This document shows, one piece after another, positions 1 to 12,009 of a stretch of DNA of 64,000 nucleotides (positions are counted from its first letter, which is position 1; every line of letters begins with the position of its first letter). The stretch is from Sclerurus mexicanus. Its lineage: Eukaryota > Chordata > Aves > Passeriformes > Furnariidae. The stretch covers positions 789,343 to 853,342 of the forward strand of contig VWZF01003897.1 of assembly GCA_013396755.1 (NCBI GenBank). The letters are read 5' to 3'. Position numbers and translations under genes: made by a program. The notes beneath the pieces are model-generated. The model did no database searches, was not told where the DNA came from, and saw only the letters and a program-made list of their open reading frames with translations.

Positions 1-1822
1 CTTGCAGAGTGCTAAATAAGATGTCGTTCCATCAGGTGCTTTCTTCTCTGGTGAATCCAGTGTAGGAATTCTCTGAGCTCTCAGCTGTTCCTCCCATGGG
101 AGCACCTTCTCCCCATGTTTGGATTGCATTTCTCTGTGCCTTCAGCTGAGTGACAGCTGCTGGAGGGACCACTGGGTCTCTGGCTTAGGAGCAGTCCTGC
201 ACATCACAGCTTCTACTCCACTTGCAGCATGGCACTGATGCCTCTGTGTGAAGCCCAAGTCTCCAAGCCCCACAAAAGCCCACCTGCAGGGAGGGTGAAA
301 TGCACCCCTCGGACTTTCAGACCTTCTTATGGCTGGGGAGATGTGGGAAACGTGGGATACGTCCCCCAGTGCCACCCCTCGTGGTGCAGCTGGACTGGAC
401 AGCCGCCACTGTTGCTCCTCACACAGTCCTGCAAACAGCTGAGCCATGGGACAGGAATTACAGAAGCCACCAAACAGCTGTCAAAGAGAGATGTCACAGC
501 AGCCTCCGACTGACGCCGAACAGGAGGCAGGGGGTATTTTTGTGTTCCTTAATTTTGGGTTGGATTTGGCGTTGTGTCATCTCATTTTGGAAAACTTCCC
601 TTTAGTTAGAACTAGGAGGGACTGAATGATTAATTCTCAGTCTACTCAGGAAGAGCCAAGGAGTGCCTTTCAATAAAACTGTGACAATAAGCTGACAATT
701 TCCTCCTTGAGTCTTCCAAACCTGTTAGTGTCTAAACTGTGTAGGTTAATGATCTGTTTAAATCATAATGACTCTTATTCTTGCTCCCTATATACCTTAT
801 GGGTTTATCAACCTATCAGCTTTTTCCTCACCCCTTCATCTTCTGAGAGTTCAGTCCTTACCTCTGATTAGTTGGCTATGAATACAAAAGACTCGGATGT
901 GAGAGTCACAGAAAGGGAGCGAGGATGTGGGATTTAGGAGGGAGAACCAACCTGCTCCCTCTTCTCTCTTCAGCAAACACCTTTCCCTAAACACAGTGCC
1001 AGCCAAATTGGCAGAATGGGGAAGATTTTGTCCCTAACAGCATTCATCATGGCACAGTATATTGTCCATCTTGAATTACCACCAAGGAATATGCAATTAG
1101 TCATTAGCATTACAGAAAATGTTACCAGGGCTTATTCATTCTTGCAAGTGATGAAAACAACTGGCTGGTCATCAGGGAATGAGCAAACCTTTTCCCTCAG
1201 TCTACATTTCCCCTCCCACCTGCTCTCTGATGGCTCTTTTGTCTGTCTTGGTGAGGTACTGATAACAAGAAGGGTGCTATCCTACTTCTCTTCCAAGTGT
1301 TGAAGCCACAGAGCATTGCCACAGTGCCAGGCAGAGCTCCTTAAAAAAGGCAATATACCTGTGTTCTATTTAGTGAAATGTGTCTGTTTTAAATGGAAAA
1401 ATCCAATGTTGTGTCTCTGTTCTCCGTGTTGTCTCAAGACACTTATGTGTAGGAATACATTAAAAAAATGTTCAAAGGAAGTAATTTGACAAAAATTAAA
1501 CATTTCATGCTGCTTTTAAATAAACTAGGGAAGTTTTGGAATGAAGCATTACAACACAGGTCAGAGTATTTGGTTACTAATCACTGCCCTCAATCTGCAT
1601 TTTTTTTGCAATGTAAGGAAATATTTTAGATCTGATGTACCCAGCTCTGTCTCACACATGCACACATGCAGAAGTTCTTTTCTAGATGATTCTGACATTC
1701 CAGTTAGTGTGTACTTGAAAAGATGTCTGAAAAAAAGACAAGCTGGCAGGTCTATTTTGTGAGTATGTGGTTTCTTCCTGCACAGGTATTAGCAGCCCAC
1801 ACCTGAAATAGCCTATTTGGGG
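1..1822. other. Unique non-coding sequence, no gene seen
   Basis: The first 600 bases are relatively GC-rich and carry overlapping short frames on both strands (longest about 100 codons) that resemble no family I know. An AATAAA at 672-677 could be a polyadenylation signal, but nothing upstream looks like a last exon. The part around 1000-1180 holds several ATTA cores (homeodomain-type) and a near-palindromic GCCAAATTGGC, so a regulatory role is possible but unproven. No transposon signature was recognised. Confidence 0.6.
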
Positions 1823-1870
1823 AAAAAAACAAACAAACAAACAACAAAAACCCAAACCAAACCACAAACC
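1823..1870 (+). repeat. A/C-only low-complexity tract (48 nt)
   Basis: All 48 bases are A or C. The tract begins as an A run, passes through AAAC units and ends in AAACC-type units. Similar tracts recur at 17681, 41012, 43957, 52368, 53098 and 57509, and as G/T runs on this strand at 29963 and 37007. It could be a decayed tail of a retroposed element or a simple repeat in its own right; no element body is visible beside it. Confidence 0.85.
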
Positions 1871-3984
1871 TTTATCTTAATCTAAAAGTTTAAAAGAAAT
1901 ACTTATTCCTCTCCAAAATCAAAGAAAGAAATAGCTCCAGCCTTGCTCTTCAGGTAGGCAGAGCATCCACCTGCCTTGCTTTTCATTTTGTGTGTAGCAG
2001 AAAGGCCTGATTTGTTATGAAACCCAGCTGAAGGCGTGTGCTTTGCTTCACACAGTCCTTCACTGTCTTTCCTCTGCTGCGATCGTTGTGAGATAGGCTC
2101 TAAGATATTAGCCAAAAGCAGGGATTTTTAAGAAAAGTGCTGAGAAACACCTAATCTCCCTGAAAATTGTTCCAAGAACTCATTTATTTAGCTCAGGAAT
2201 CTTTTGTCAGATGCCAATAATAGACACAAAGACTCGAATCGGATTACACGAAAGGACTTTCTCTCAATAAAATTAAGTTTTGAACCCCTTTCTGTTGCAT
2301 TGTTCCTGCCTGTGGCTCCATGAATTTTCAATCCACTTTCCTTGGTCCTTTTTGGGGATGTCATTCCCCTGGTACAGCTCAAGAACAAATCCTTCAAATT
2401 ATGGGCTCACCACTATTCTTTTATTTAGGAAAACGAGAAAGGCACATTAAAAAACCCCTCATGATAATCAGGCATATCTATTTATGTACAAGAATCTTAA
2501 CCACACAGGGTGGGCCCCTGGAGTTTAGCATTGCAGATCTGTGGCTGAGCACCACCCACGTCACCAGGAGCAGGTTTTTAGGACATTGGGGCAGTGAAAA
2601 ATGGAGCATGGTGCAGGGCTGCTAACAGTGACTCGTATGTGAGGCACCATGCAGAGGGAATTGTCTGGCCTTTAGCACCCCTCAAAACGGCTTGGTTACT
2701 CTGGAGCAGCTTGGGAGCAGCTGTTCCTGCTTCTGTTTCTGCAGGTGACACAGACTTTGGTACCCAAGCTTCTCTGCATGGAAGGAGATAGACCTCGCCT
2801 TTAGTTCCTCTGTGAAAGCTGGCCCTCCTTCCTTATCTGATTAGCTCATTTGTGAAGAAGTGTTTTGTCAGGTCCTACATTGCTGCTGAGCTCGTTGACT
2901 TTGTACTGGGCCATCAGCTCTGCTCCTGCTGTCTTCCAGGAACCGGAGTCACCATCTGTCACGTCTCTGTACGGTGAATTGTGCACTGCTAACAGCCTGG
3001 TTAACGCTGCCTGGAAAGTTCACTGTGCTGCTGTTGCAGTGAAGAATCACCTCCCGGGCCCCCTGTCTGTCCAGATGTGTTTTCAATACTGCTTAGGACA
3101 GTGTTTGTGCTCCAAAGAGTTAATCCACAGTGTTCTGCTAATTCTGGAATCTGATCCCAAGTCTTACCTGTTACTCAGAATCTTTAAGTCACTCTCTCCG
3201 TGGCATATCCTGCACAAGTCCTCACTCAGACCTCCTTTTGAATTTTTTACCAATAGTTCTCTCTTGCCTTCACACCTCCAAGGCAAGTCTTACTCCCAGC
3301 GATGAAACCCGGCTGGTAGAATTCATGGTAGGAACGATATCACCATCTGGGTAAATGAAGCTGACCAGAGATGCTTGTTTTCCATCTTCAGATGGGAGTG
3401 GTGGCAGAAAATCCTCTCTCTTGGACTCCTCTGAGCTTGGGTTTATATCATGAACTTTAAGCCAATCTCATGGTTTTTCATACCTCTACTTGTCAATCAC
3501 ACAGAGGAAATTTATCCTGTTCAGAAAGGAAGATTTTATTAGGCTGCACGATTCAAGCAAAGGCCAAACAAGAACAGGAAAGATTGGATAGACTCGTATT
3601 ATATCCTTTTCCTAAAGAAAACATTTGTGTTGGCTACTGTCCTGAGAACTGTCAAAGTGATTGTTGCTGGAGTGCACCATATGGGTTTATGATCTACTTC
3701 TCCTCGAGTGGAAATACTGTATGCACTCCTTTGAAAAGGTTTGGGAATTGGTATTTTGACAGAGCACCTCAGGAAAGCACTATGTCATGAAACACGGCGC
3801 AAAATAAAAACAATATGCTAGTTAATGGTTCTTTTATTTTACATTTTCTTTCTTTCTTGAGAAGCAATGTAGTCTCAAAGTAGCTTATGTATAAATCTCT
3901 TTAAAAAATCCCTGTTTGATACCACTCCATTTCCTCTCCTCTGCCTCTCTCTCTGCTTCCTGCACTCCTTTATGGAGTTTAGCG
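1871..3984. other. Unique non-coding sequence, no gene seen
   Basis: The most extended open frame (2865-3305, plus strand, 146 codons) begins at a TTG. Its first ATG is at codon 71, which argues against it being a vertebrate coding sequence. The translated product is Ser/Leu-rich and matches nothing I recognise. There is an 8-bp inverted repeat (GCATGGTG and CACCATGC) near 2603-2655. No transposon signature was seen. Confidence 0.6.
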
Positions 3985-4480
3985 AGTGAGATGTGAGTTA
4001 CACTGACAGAACAAACATGATAAATTCCTGCTGCCCTATGAAATTTGCTCAGTCGAGTTCCTCTGCCGCTGCGAATCTTAATGCTGTTTTCAGGCAGCGC
4101 TTTCAATCCATCAGCTACTGTACAGCTGCATATGTGCGCCGCAGCGGGAAGATTTATGGGCTCCTATTTTTAGGATCTCGTGTTTTGGCACCTCCATGCT
4201 GTTCATTTGCCCAAACTGTATTCTGCTAATTAAACCTTAAGACCTAAATTATAATGCACTTAGGGATGTTCAGCCAATGAAGCAATACGGTTGCCTGAAC
4301 ATTTCTTGATTGCATGGATTTATATATGAAATAGTTTTCTTGTAAAGATAATATAATGCCATCTTTTTAATTCTGAATGAAAACATCTATTACTTTTTGC
4401 TAATCTTGCAATACACTGTTTGTTATTTCAGTATATTTAATATATGCATACACTTAATTCAATGATAGAATAGTTTTCAG
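3985..4480. promoter_or_regulatory. Candidate cis-regulatory element with CpG cluster
   Basis: Seven CpG dinucleotides fall within 93 bases (4054-4146) in a neighbourhood where CpG is rare. They are followed by an AT-rich part with TAATTAA and a run of ATTA-type cores up to about 4480. Kept CpGs beside homeodomain-like sites are what a constrained non-coding element or a hypomethylated enhancer often shows. It is too small to be a CpG-island promoter and I see no TATA box or exon downstream. The assignment is inference; alignment to other birds would decide it. Confidence 0.28.
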
Positions 4481-5044
4481 CCTGAAAAACTCTGGATGAG
4501 AGCTTTTTCAACAGACACGCCATCTGGGAGATCTTTCTCTCCAGAGGTTAAACAAGAGCTGAAATTGAAAGTTGGAGTTAAAAAGCAGGGCCAGTTTTAT
4601 ACCGAAATGACATTGGAAGCCACTGGAAACTGTTGTGTCTGTAAGCTGAACTCCAACTCGCTCATGTTAATATTCATCTCACATTCTCACACATCCTCTC
4701 TTTCATGATCAGCCTTGTTTAGCAGACTGTCTTAAAACAACATACTCAGCCCTAACTCTTTGGCCATGCCTAGGAAGGAGTGCTATTTGCTTTAACACAG
4801 TATGAGAAAATCACTTAACAACCAGCTCATGCAATCTCATTTTACCTACAAGTTGAGATCTCAGTTATTTAGTACACATTGATTAATAATATAACATAAC
4901 ATTGATTCTCTTACACAGATGACCACCAATTTTCTTGACTTAGAGTGTTAAAAATGAAAATGAAATTGTCTGTAAATTTTAAAAGGATATACATTAAGAT
5001 GGGGCTACATAAAAAGTTAGGCTCTTTTCTTAAAGGTGCAGGAG
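4481..5044. other. Unique non-coding sequence, no gene seen
   Basis: AT-rich sequence with a 70-codon frame at 4496-4708 that I do not recognise. It is bounded on the right by the CR1 remnant. No RNA gene or repeat family was recognised here. Confidence 0.6.
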
Positions 5045-5212
5045 CGGGCTGAACTGGTGTGCCAAAAGCCAAGCTAGTGGGGAAGAAGACCATCCTGGCT
5101 GCACAGGAGCCTTCACAGGAACTCAGGGGAGAAAAGAAGGTTTATGACCTTGGGAAGGAGGGACAGGCAACTCAGGAAGAGGCAAACGTGTCATTAGGTG
5201 ATGTAGAAATAA
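5045..5212 (+). mobile_element. CR1 LINE fragment, ORF2 linker part
   Basis: The plus-strand translation around 5128-5185 reads EKKVYDLGKEGQATQEEA. This resembles the linker of CR1 ORF2 between the endonuclease and reverse-transcriptase domains (a Lys/Arg-rich stretch followed by VYDLW..GQ.TQE). It sits directly upstream of the CR1 3' end in the same orientation, so both are most likely one insertion that lost most of its reverse-transcriptase region internally. The exact left edge is uncertain and could be tens of bases further left. The piece is non-functional. Confidence 0.65.
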
Positions 5213-5680
5213 AGACTTTGAGGAGCTGGAGCAAGACCAGAGAAGGGCAATGAAGCTGTTGAAGGGTCTCGAGGGTAAGTCCTGTGAAGAGCAGCTGAGG
5301 GAGCTGGGCGTGTTTGGCCTGGAGAATTGGAGGTTCAGGGGTGACCTTATCAATTTCTGCAGCTACCTGACAGGAGGCTGTGGCCAGGTGGAACTTGGCC
5401 TGTTCTCCAATGTAACTACTGAGAGGACAAGAAGACACAGCCTCCAGCTGTGCTAGGGGATGTTCAGGCTGGACATCAGGAGGAATTTCCTCATGGAAAG
5501 GGTTGTTAAACATTGGAATGGACTGCCGGGGGAGGTGGTGGGGTCACCACTCCTGGAGGTGTTGGAGAAACTGCCGGACATGGCATTTAGTGCCATGCTG
5601 TAATTGACAAGGTGGTCGTCAGTCAAACCTTGGGCTCAAGGACATCAGAGGTCTTTTCCAACCTAAACAATTCTGTGATT
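5213..5680 (+). mobile_element. CR1 LINE 3' end (chicken repeat 1 type)
   Basis: This is a clear CR1 3' region in plus orientation. It contains the segment beginning GAGCTGGAGCAAGACCAGAG, the run through CTGAGGGAGCTGGG, the AGGTTCAGGGGTGACCTTAT part, GGACATCAGGAGGAATTTCC, and the terminus CTTTTCCAACCTAAACAATTCTGTGATTC. CR1 elements end in short octamer-like repeats instead of a poly(A) tail, and this copy ends in that way at about 5680, followed by a T run. Frameshifts and substitutions show it is old and inactive. Overlapping open frames on both strands here are by-products of the repeat. Confidence 0.95.
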
Positions 5681-7415
5681 CCCTTTTTTTTTTATTTTTT
5701 AATGGAGGATAACTTTAGGGCTCATGAAAAATCAAAATGGGAAACAGAGAATAAATCCTTACTGCAGAAAATGAAAAATACAGTTATATATCAAAAAAGT
5801 GGCAAGAAATGCATCCATCCCAACTCAAGAAACCTGTGATGAACTAAGTTTAGGACTAATGCAGGACTAAGTTAAATTTCTAATCTAATTAGGATTACGC
5901 ACTTGAATGAAGGAATAGAATGTAACAGAAAACACTTTTCAAAACCAAGTCTTACTTCCAGGCCCTGAAATGAGATGGGGGCATGAGAAAGGCTAAACTG
6001 GAGAAGTCTGAAAAGGTAACTTTGGGGCATGTTAGTGCAGAAGGAACTGCAGCCTGAGTCTGCCCTCTCCAGTGAATACACAGGCAAACCTGGACACACC
6101 TTTGTCCTTCTCCATGTGATGGGAAAATAGCTGGTTCTGTAGCCCTGTCTCCTTTGCTTATGGGGCAATATAGAAGGTACTTGTTACATCTTTACCTTGG
6201 AAGAAAAGTAGACATCAGAGAGCAGAAAAACTCAATGGTGTGAAAAGGGAAGTAGTTGTAAAGAATCATGGAACGTTATCTGGCTAAGTGAACCAGAATT
6301 ACCACCAAAACTGCTGTCTCTATTTCTGCTTCACTGCCAAGCCCTGCAACTAGATCCCTTATCGCTCTCCCTTCTGGGCTCCTGCATTGAAAAAAAAAAA
6401 AAAGTAAAGAAAATTCATTGCAGAAGATGTGTTCTTCCCTCCAGTCCTGAGAAGTTTAGGTAAAAATTATATACTGCATCTTTGGGCTTTACTACCTTCG
6501 CTGGAAATCCCAGTGTTGCCACAGCCCACGGGTAGCGATACCGGTGTGAATTCACAGAGCTATTTAACTAACAAGGTAAAAGTGTCAGGAAAGACTTTTC
6601 TGGATCCCAGTTATTCTGCCTGATTTTGGAACAGCTCCTTCTGAATGGAAAGAAGGAGATGTAGCCCTCAGCAAGGGCATCCTCGTGATGACTGTGGCTC
6701 TTTTCCTCCCTCTGACTTCCCACTGTGGTTTCCAAGGTGCTGCTTTTGGACAATTGTGTTGTGCATTTCTCGCTGTGAGACACTGCTGGGTTGTTTTCTA
6801 CTTTCAGAGCAGGGATAATACCACCATTTTAAAGTAAACTATTTTTCTAATCTGCGTGGTAGGAAGTGCTGGCTTTTCCCTTCTGGAGGGACGCTTCCAA
6901 GCACTGGGAACTGGGGAGCTGGAGGAACCCTAAGACCAGGTTATGCAATGGTGCTGTGCTCTGAATAAAGATGACGAACTTGCTACAGTGTGGGAACAGT
7001 AGTGGAAAAATGGGCTAAATCCGTGGAATTTAAAGAAATACATAACACAGCACTTGTGTCAGATGCTCGGGGACTTACACCGTCATCTTCTAAAGGGAGT
7101 CCACATCCATGGACATGATTGGTGATGGGGTTCTGCAGACTGAGCATTGAAATGGATGTGGCAAGGAGCTATTGCTCAGTTCTGGTTAGGTGACAACATA
7201 AACCCGTGTGCTATCTTATAGCTAATCTATATGTGTATCTATATAGCCATTGTCTATTTCCCTTCAGCAAACATGAAGGTTTCTCTGTGTCACAGAACTG
7301 ATGCTCTTATTTGGTATCAGACAGAGAAAATGCTAGATGAGTGGTGAATACTTCCAGCATCGTCAGCCCATTTTTATGGGTGCTACACAGGGAAGGGTTT
7401 TTTAACAGAGAATTT
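5681..7415. other. Unique non-coding sequence, no gene seen
   Basis: Begins with a T-rich tract just after the CR1 end. A run of 14 A lies at 6390-6403. Short frames on both strands (up to 98 codons at 5872-6168, minus) are unrecognised. No RNA gene or transposon was seen. Confidence 0.6.
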
Positions 7416-7466
7416 CAGATTAGGTGACCCTAATGTTCCCTTCTGTCCTTAAAAACATGCAAATCC
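7416..7466 (+). mobile_element. Possible ancient L3/CR1-like LINE 3' tail
   Basis: The stretch GATTAGGTGACCCTAATGTT, followed by CCCTTCTGTCCTTAAAAA, resembles the end of old amniote CR1/L3-class LINEs, which run roughly as GATGA-C-taatgGTCCCTTCTGGCCTTAAA before their terminal short repeats. Only about 50 bases are alike and the match is from memory, so chance cannot be excluded. The orientation would be plus. Confidence 0.4.
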
Positions 7467-8439
7467 ATTTGGCTGAAGTGACTCTCTTCAGGAAAGAGGA
7501 CATCTAAGAAGTGTGTTCCACTGCCCTGCCCAGCAATAGACCATTCCTTCCTAAGCACAAAAGTTCAGGGTGTCACTGCAATAGCTGATGTCCACATATG
7601 AGCTTATTATAAAAACTGGAAAACCGCTATTGCAAAATAACAGAGATATTTTATCAAAAAACATATTTATGGGTGAGAATGTTTCTGGCCTCATAACCTA
7701 TGGACAGCAAATCTGCAGAGCTGTCATTGCATCCTTGGAGGTCACTAATCAAGGGTGGCAGAAGGGACAAGAGTATAAAGAATACACTTGCTCAGAGTCC
7801 CTCAGCTAGAACGTAGACAGGATTTTTTTGTGCTCTAACCTTCCTCTCATCTCCAGGTGACAGGGGGACAGTTGTTATTAGCTATAGAACACTTTCTGTG
7901 AGTTTGGTTTGTTGGTGCTTTCTCTTTCCTGGCGGTCTGGCAGTGACACATAATATCTCCAGTGGCCCAGGCAACTCTTCTGATCACTCTTGTACTCCAG
8001 AATATATGCACCCTGTGTTTAAACTGTCAACAATTATTTAAGCATGGTATCCCACACTGTACAATGAGACCACTGACTCCACGCCGAGGAGGAGCAAATC
8101 GTCACACCCTCTTTGAAATATTGTATTAAATAAGCCTACAATGCCTTATTCCTATTCAAAGTCACACTGGTTGCTGCAGGGCATAATTGGCTGGTTCATC
8201 CTTCAGTGCTGCCAGTTATTTTTCAGAATCATAACACTGACTGTCTCTGTAGTCTCAGCACTGCACAGGTTCTGAGGGGATTATGGTTTGTAAGCGCTCT
8301 CACATTAATGCCACAGACACTGAAATCTTCACTAAATCAGGGAATGCCTTGTTTGGTCCGTGGAGATCATAGTCTGGAGGAAGTTTGTGCTGTGACAGTT
8401 TTCACATCTCTCAGAAAACCAAGGGATGTTTCTTCCACT
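7467..8439. other. Unique non-coding sequence, no gene seen
   Basis: Mixed composition with frames of 73-79 codons (7588-7809 and 8206-8445, plus) that show no recognisable domain. No repeats or RNA genes were seen. Confidence 0.6.
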
Positions 8440-8720
8440 CATTAAATGCACATTAATGTCTTTGATAACTGTATCTGAACTATTTTCATCTGAAGTGGAA
8501 CAATTATTTGCATTATTGCTATTAACTGCATATGGCTGGTTGACACCATTAACTGAACAGAGAAAGGAAATGAAACCATGAAGTTCAAGCTTATGTAATT
8601 CTTTTTTCTAGAAAGAGAAATAACAAGTATTTGCATTCTTTGCATAATTCTATATATGGAATCTAATGCTATTACCATGGACAACACACCTGATAAGAAC
8701 CTGCTATTAAAAGGCACATT
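8440..8720. promoter_or_regulatory. Candidate regulatory element with POU/homeodomain-like sites
   Basis: A dense set of short motifs occurs here: ATTAAATG, CACATTAATG, an exact octamer ATTTGCAT at 8506-8513 (the POU/Oct site), CATTATTGCTATTAACTG, and ATTAACTG again near 8550. Such clusters are common in conserved non-coding enhancers of developmental genes, but AT-rich DNA also yields them by chance. No conservation data are available. Confidence 0.22.
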
Positions 8721-10795
8721 TTTTTAGACTGCTCCATGATACATGTACACCTGCTTTAATTCTTTCATAATTATGATATAATTTTCAAGTCATCAACACA
8801 TTTTAAATGCTAAAATAAATATAGATATGAGTTAAAAACAGAACAATTCTATTGGAGATATTAAAATAAATCTGAAATTCTCAATCCATTTTAAACCTAA
8901 CCAAAAAAAAGCCAGCTATATTAGTTTTAAAGTTACTCACTGCTTTGACTGAACAAAGGCTCGTGACTTTGTTCTTTCTAAAATATTTCTCCAACAGCCT
9001 TCAAAGAATGGCAAGAATTTCTCTTAAACAAAGAATCCCTGTAGTGTGAACAGCAGATATCTCCATGTGATTAGAAATACATGCCTTTTTAGTTCACTAA
9101 AACAATTAAAGCAGGGTAACTATTGAGGACAAATGCATACGAATACATTCCTATTAAAAAGAAAAAATTAATTTTTACTGCACTGCTGCTTTTCATACTT
9201 TTTGCATAGCAAGAACCTTGAGATTTAAAATCCTTTATGTGACAGAGAGTTACAGTAACTGATACTTTCATCTCCCAAGAACCCACTGACTTCTCATTCC
9301 AGTCATCTCAGAACACTGAGATGAAGCTCGTGAAGACAAATTCATGAATGGGCTTTGTTTGTTAAAATGCTTCACTAAATATGTCTCTGAGAAAAATGCC
9401 ACCAAATGTCCCAGCAGGGAACCCAGTGCCTGCCTGCCTGCCTGTCCAGCCGAGGTGGAAAGGTGTGTGCTCCTGGTGGGGGTCTTGGAAAGTGTTGCTG
9501 GTGTACAAGTTTAATCCCACTGAGGACACACAGTGTTGGGATTTCAAATATTTAGCGCGCTGTGGGAAATTTGCTCTGAGACTTCACTTGGAAAGGGATG
9601 TGTATGGAATGTGTATGCTAAGTTTGACCTGCAGATAAGGTGATTTTGATTGGAAAATCATCCCTTCTGTATTTTAAGTAGGAAAGATAAAATGTGAGCA
9701 GAGAAACAATAACTGGCAGAATCTGGAAGCAGAGTAGACAGGAGATTGCACATGACACGGTGCAATCAGGAGTAGATAAAGACGGATGATATATTTTAGC
9801 CACATATATTTTTTTCTGCCATAGGAGGTAGGTGTAGCTTTAATGACCCATTTGGCAAACTTGATTTTTCTTTCCAAATTCTTCTGAAATGCTTTTAAAA
9901 GTTCCCACCTATATGCCAGAAGTATTTCATTATTTATTGGATTGTTTATGATGTTTGGATTGATTTTTATTTTCAGAAAAATTCAAAAGAATTTCAAAAA
10001 ATCAAACCTGCTAGTAAATTAAAAAAAAACAAGCTCCATGAGCAGCTTTTCACCCATCAGTGTGGTCGAATGTTACCACTGTTATGGTGACAGTGTTGGG
10101 ATAATGTCTTCAGGAGAAAGCAAGAAGGAAAATAGGAGATCAAATAAGTAGGATACTGAATCACAGAATGGGAAAGAAAGAAAAATCAGGAAAATTCTTC
10201 GGCTTCTAAGGAAGGCTGCAGGAGCTGGGCTGGCTGTGGGAAGGCTGAGATAGTGATAAAAGAGGATGTACTACAAGGTTGAAACTGCTGAGGTCTGTTA
10301 CGTGGTTAATCTCAAAATGTATCTGAATGGAGTTCCTTCTCATTCCCTCTTCCAGTTGCAAACAAAAAAAATAAGCCAGACTTCAAAAACTGTCCATATC
10401 CAACTTAGATGTTCATCTTACAGTTCATCTTTGATAATCCGTTGTTGTTTGAATGTGGATTTTGAAAGACCAATGTATTTTATGGAGATTCTTAAAACCT
10501 GGACCATAATTTCCCCTGCTGGTCAAACTGGTGATAGAAATACTTTCAACATTATATGTGTTCCTAATTTTTTGTTAACAGGCAGGTCCTAGACTACTAA
10601 AAACAGGGTTTTGAGTTAAAACTAATAACCTCATATTCCTTATGGGTCATTCATAAGAGTTCAGCACTATGGTTACTCGAAATCTCTGGAAGAACATAAT
10701 TCACACAAAGTAAGTGGCTCTAAAAAAAAAAAAAGGATTGAATTTAAGTTTATGGAAGAAAAAAAAATTCAGGAGAAAACTTCTTGGGTAAAGTT
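8721..10795. other. AT-rich unique sequence, no gene seen
   Basis: Strongly AT-rich from 8740 to 9300. A short (TGCC)4 tract lies at 9427-9443, and A runs at about 10021-10029 and 10723-10735. The phrase GAATCACAGAATGG at about 10158 resembles a CR1 terminus but is too short to call. Frames up to 108 codons (10266-10592, plus) are unrecognised. Confidence 0.6.
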
Positions 10796-10985
10796 TAATT
10801 AAAGGTGATACGTAGCCAAGTGCAAACATATCGTCTGAGATTAAAATTTCTGCATCTCTGCACAGGACAGGTACCCAGTGCCATGGTTAAAATGCAGATT
10901 AATAAGGCTTTCATTAGGCATCCAATTTGAAGGCAGTGCAACTTCTGCAATTAACTGTAATGACCCAGGTTTGGCCCTTAGTTTT
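10796..10985. promoter_or_regulatory. Candidate regulatory element
   Basis: This AT-rich stretch retains two CpGs (TACGTA and ATCGTC) and carries TTTAATTAAAG, GCAGATTAATAAGG, TTTCATTAGG and GCAATTAACTG, all TAAT/ATTA homeodomain-type cores at short spacing. It looks more ordered than its surroundings. Function is inferred from motifs alone. Confidence 0.2.
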
Positions 10986-12009
10986 GTTGGTATAAGCAAA
11001 ATGAAAGAGGAATCCTACTCTCTGTCTGTGTTAAATGTTTTCCTTGGACGGAGCTGAAGCTGGAAGTGCAATTGTCTGGAAATGCCCTAACTTTTTGTTC
11101 AATGCATCTAGGGTGTCTCAGTTCCTTGTTATTGCGACTGGGCTTTTTGAGACCAATACTGTCTGCTGAATTGCACCTTTGTAGTTGTGTCCGAGGAGAA
11201 TATTGTCGTTTCTGTGGAAAGATACATGTGAAGAACTCTATTAATGAAGTTAAAAATGAGACAGATAAGAACTGTGCGGATCCACCAAATTTATAAAATT
11301 TACCTTAGTTAATATTTGGCTACGGCAGTGTGTTGTTAGATAGTTTTGATGAAGTGTATTAGTTTTAAAAATATACATAAAGGTGTGTGAAAATAGTTCT
11401 TTCTTGTACAGAGGAGGATAAAGGTGCCTTGATGCAAACGTCAGAGGCTTTTTCTCCACCATTCCTGAGTCACACTGTAACTTACCGACGACGAGGACTT
11501 CGAATAAAACTTCAAATTCTGTGTGATGCAGTCAGGTTGATTTATTTACCACCGAGGGCCTACCAGCCTCAAGAAAAACCACCCAGAACTGTGTCTTTGT
11601 GGAAGTGGACATCACAACACGCCGAGGGTGCACCAGCTCCTGCTCATAGCTCCTCTGGCAGCTCTTCAGCTCTTGAGGTGTTTGACACCATCAGGCACTG
11701 ATGCTTCAGAAATGGAGGCAGGGTGTGACATGTCCTGCTCTCCTCTGTCTGCAGTCCCACAAGTCCAAGCAGTTTTAGTCCCATTCTGCTGCAATTGGAG
11801 CAATTTCACCTGGGTGCTGGCTTGTCTTCACACAGGTGCCTTGAAGGCAAAGTGCGCTCTGGTTCAGTCCAGCCTCTGACGTATTTTAGTCTGGGTTGGG
11901 ATTGGACTGGGGCAAGCCCAGTGTGACCACTTGAACACGTTGAAATGGAACATGGAATCATTTTCAAGGAATTAAGCACACACGGGGGGACAGCAATGCA
12001 CAAAGAGGA
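10986..12009. other. Unique non-coding sequence, no gene seen
   Basis: Moderately GC-rich from 11560 to 11960. Overlapping frames of 65-104 codons on both strands (for example 11387-11701, plus) do not resemble known proteins. No repeat family was recognised. Confidence 0.6.

Noticed and set aside
2865..3305. 146-codon frame as a gene
   Set aside because: It starts at TTG and its first ATG is at codon 71; the translation resembles nothing known.
10158..10172. GAATCACAGAATGG resembling a CR1 terminus
   Set aside because: About 14 bases with no CR1 body on either side.
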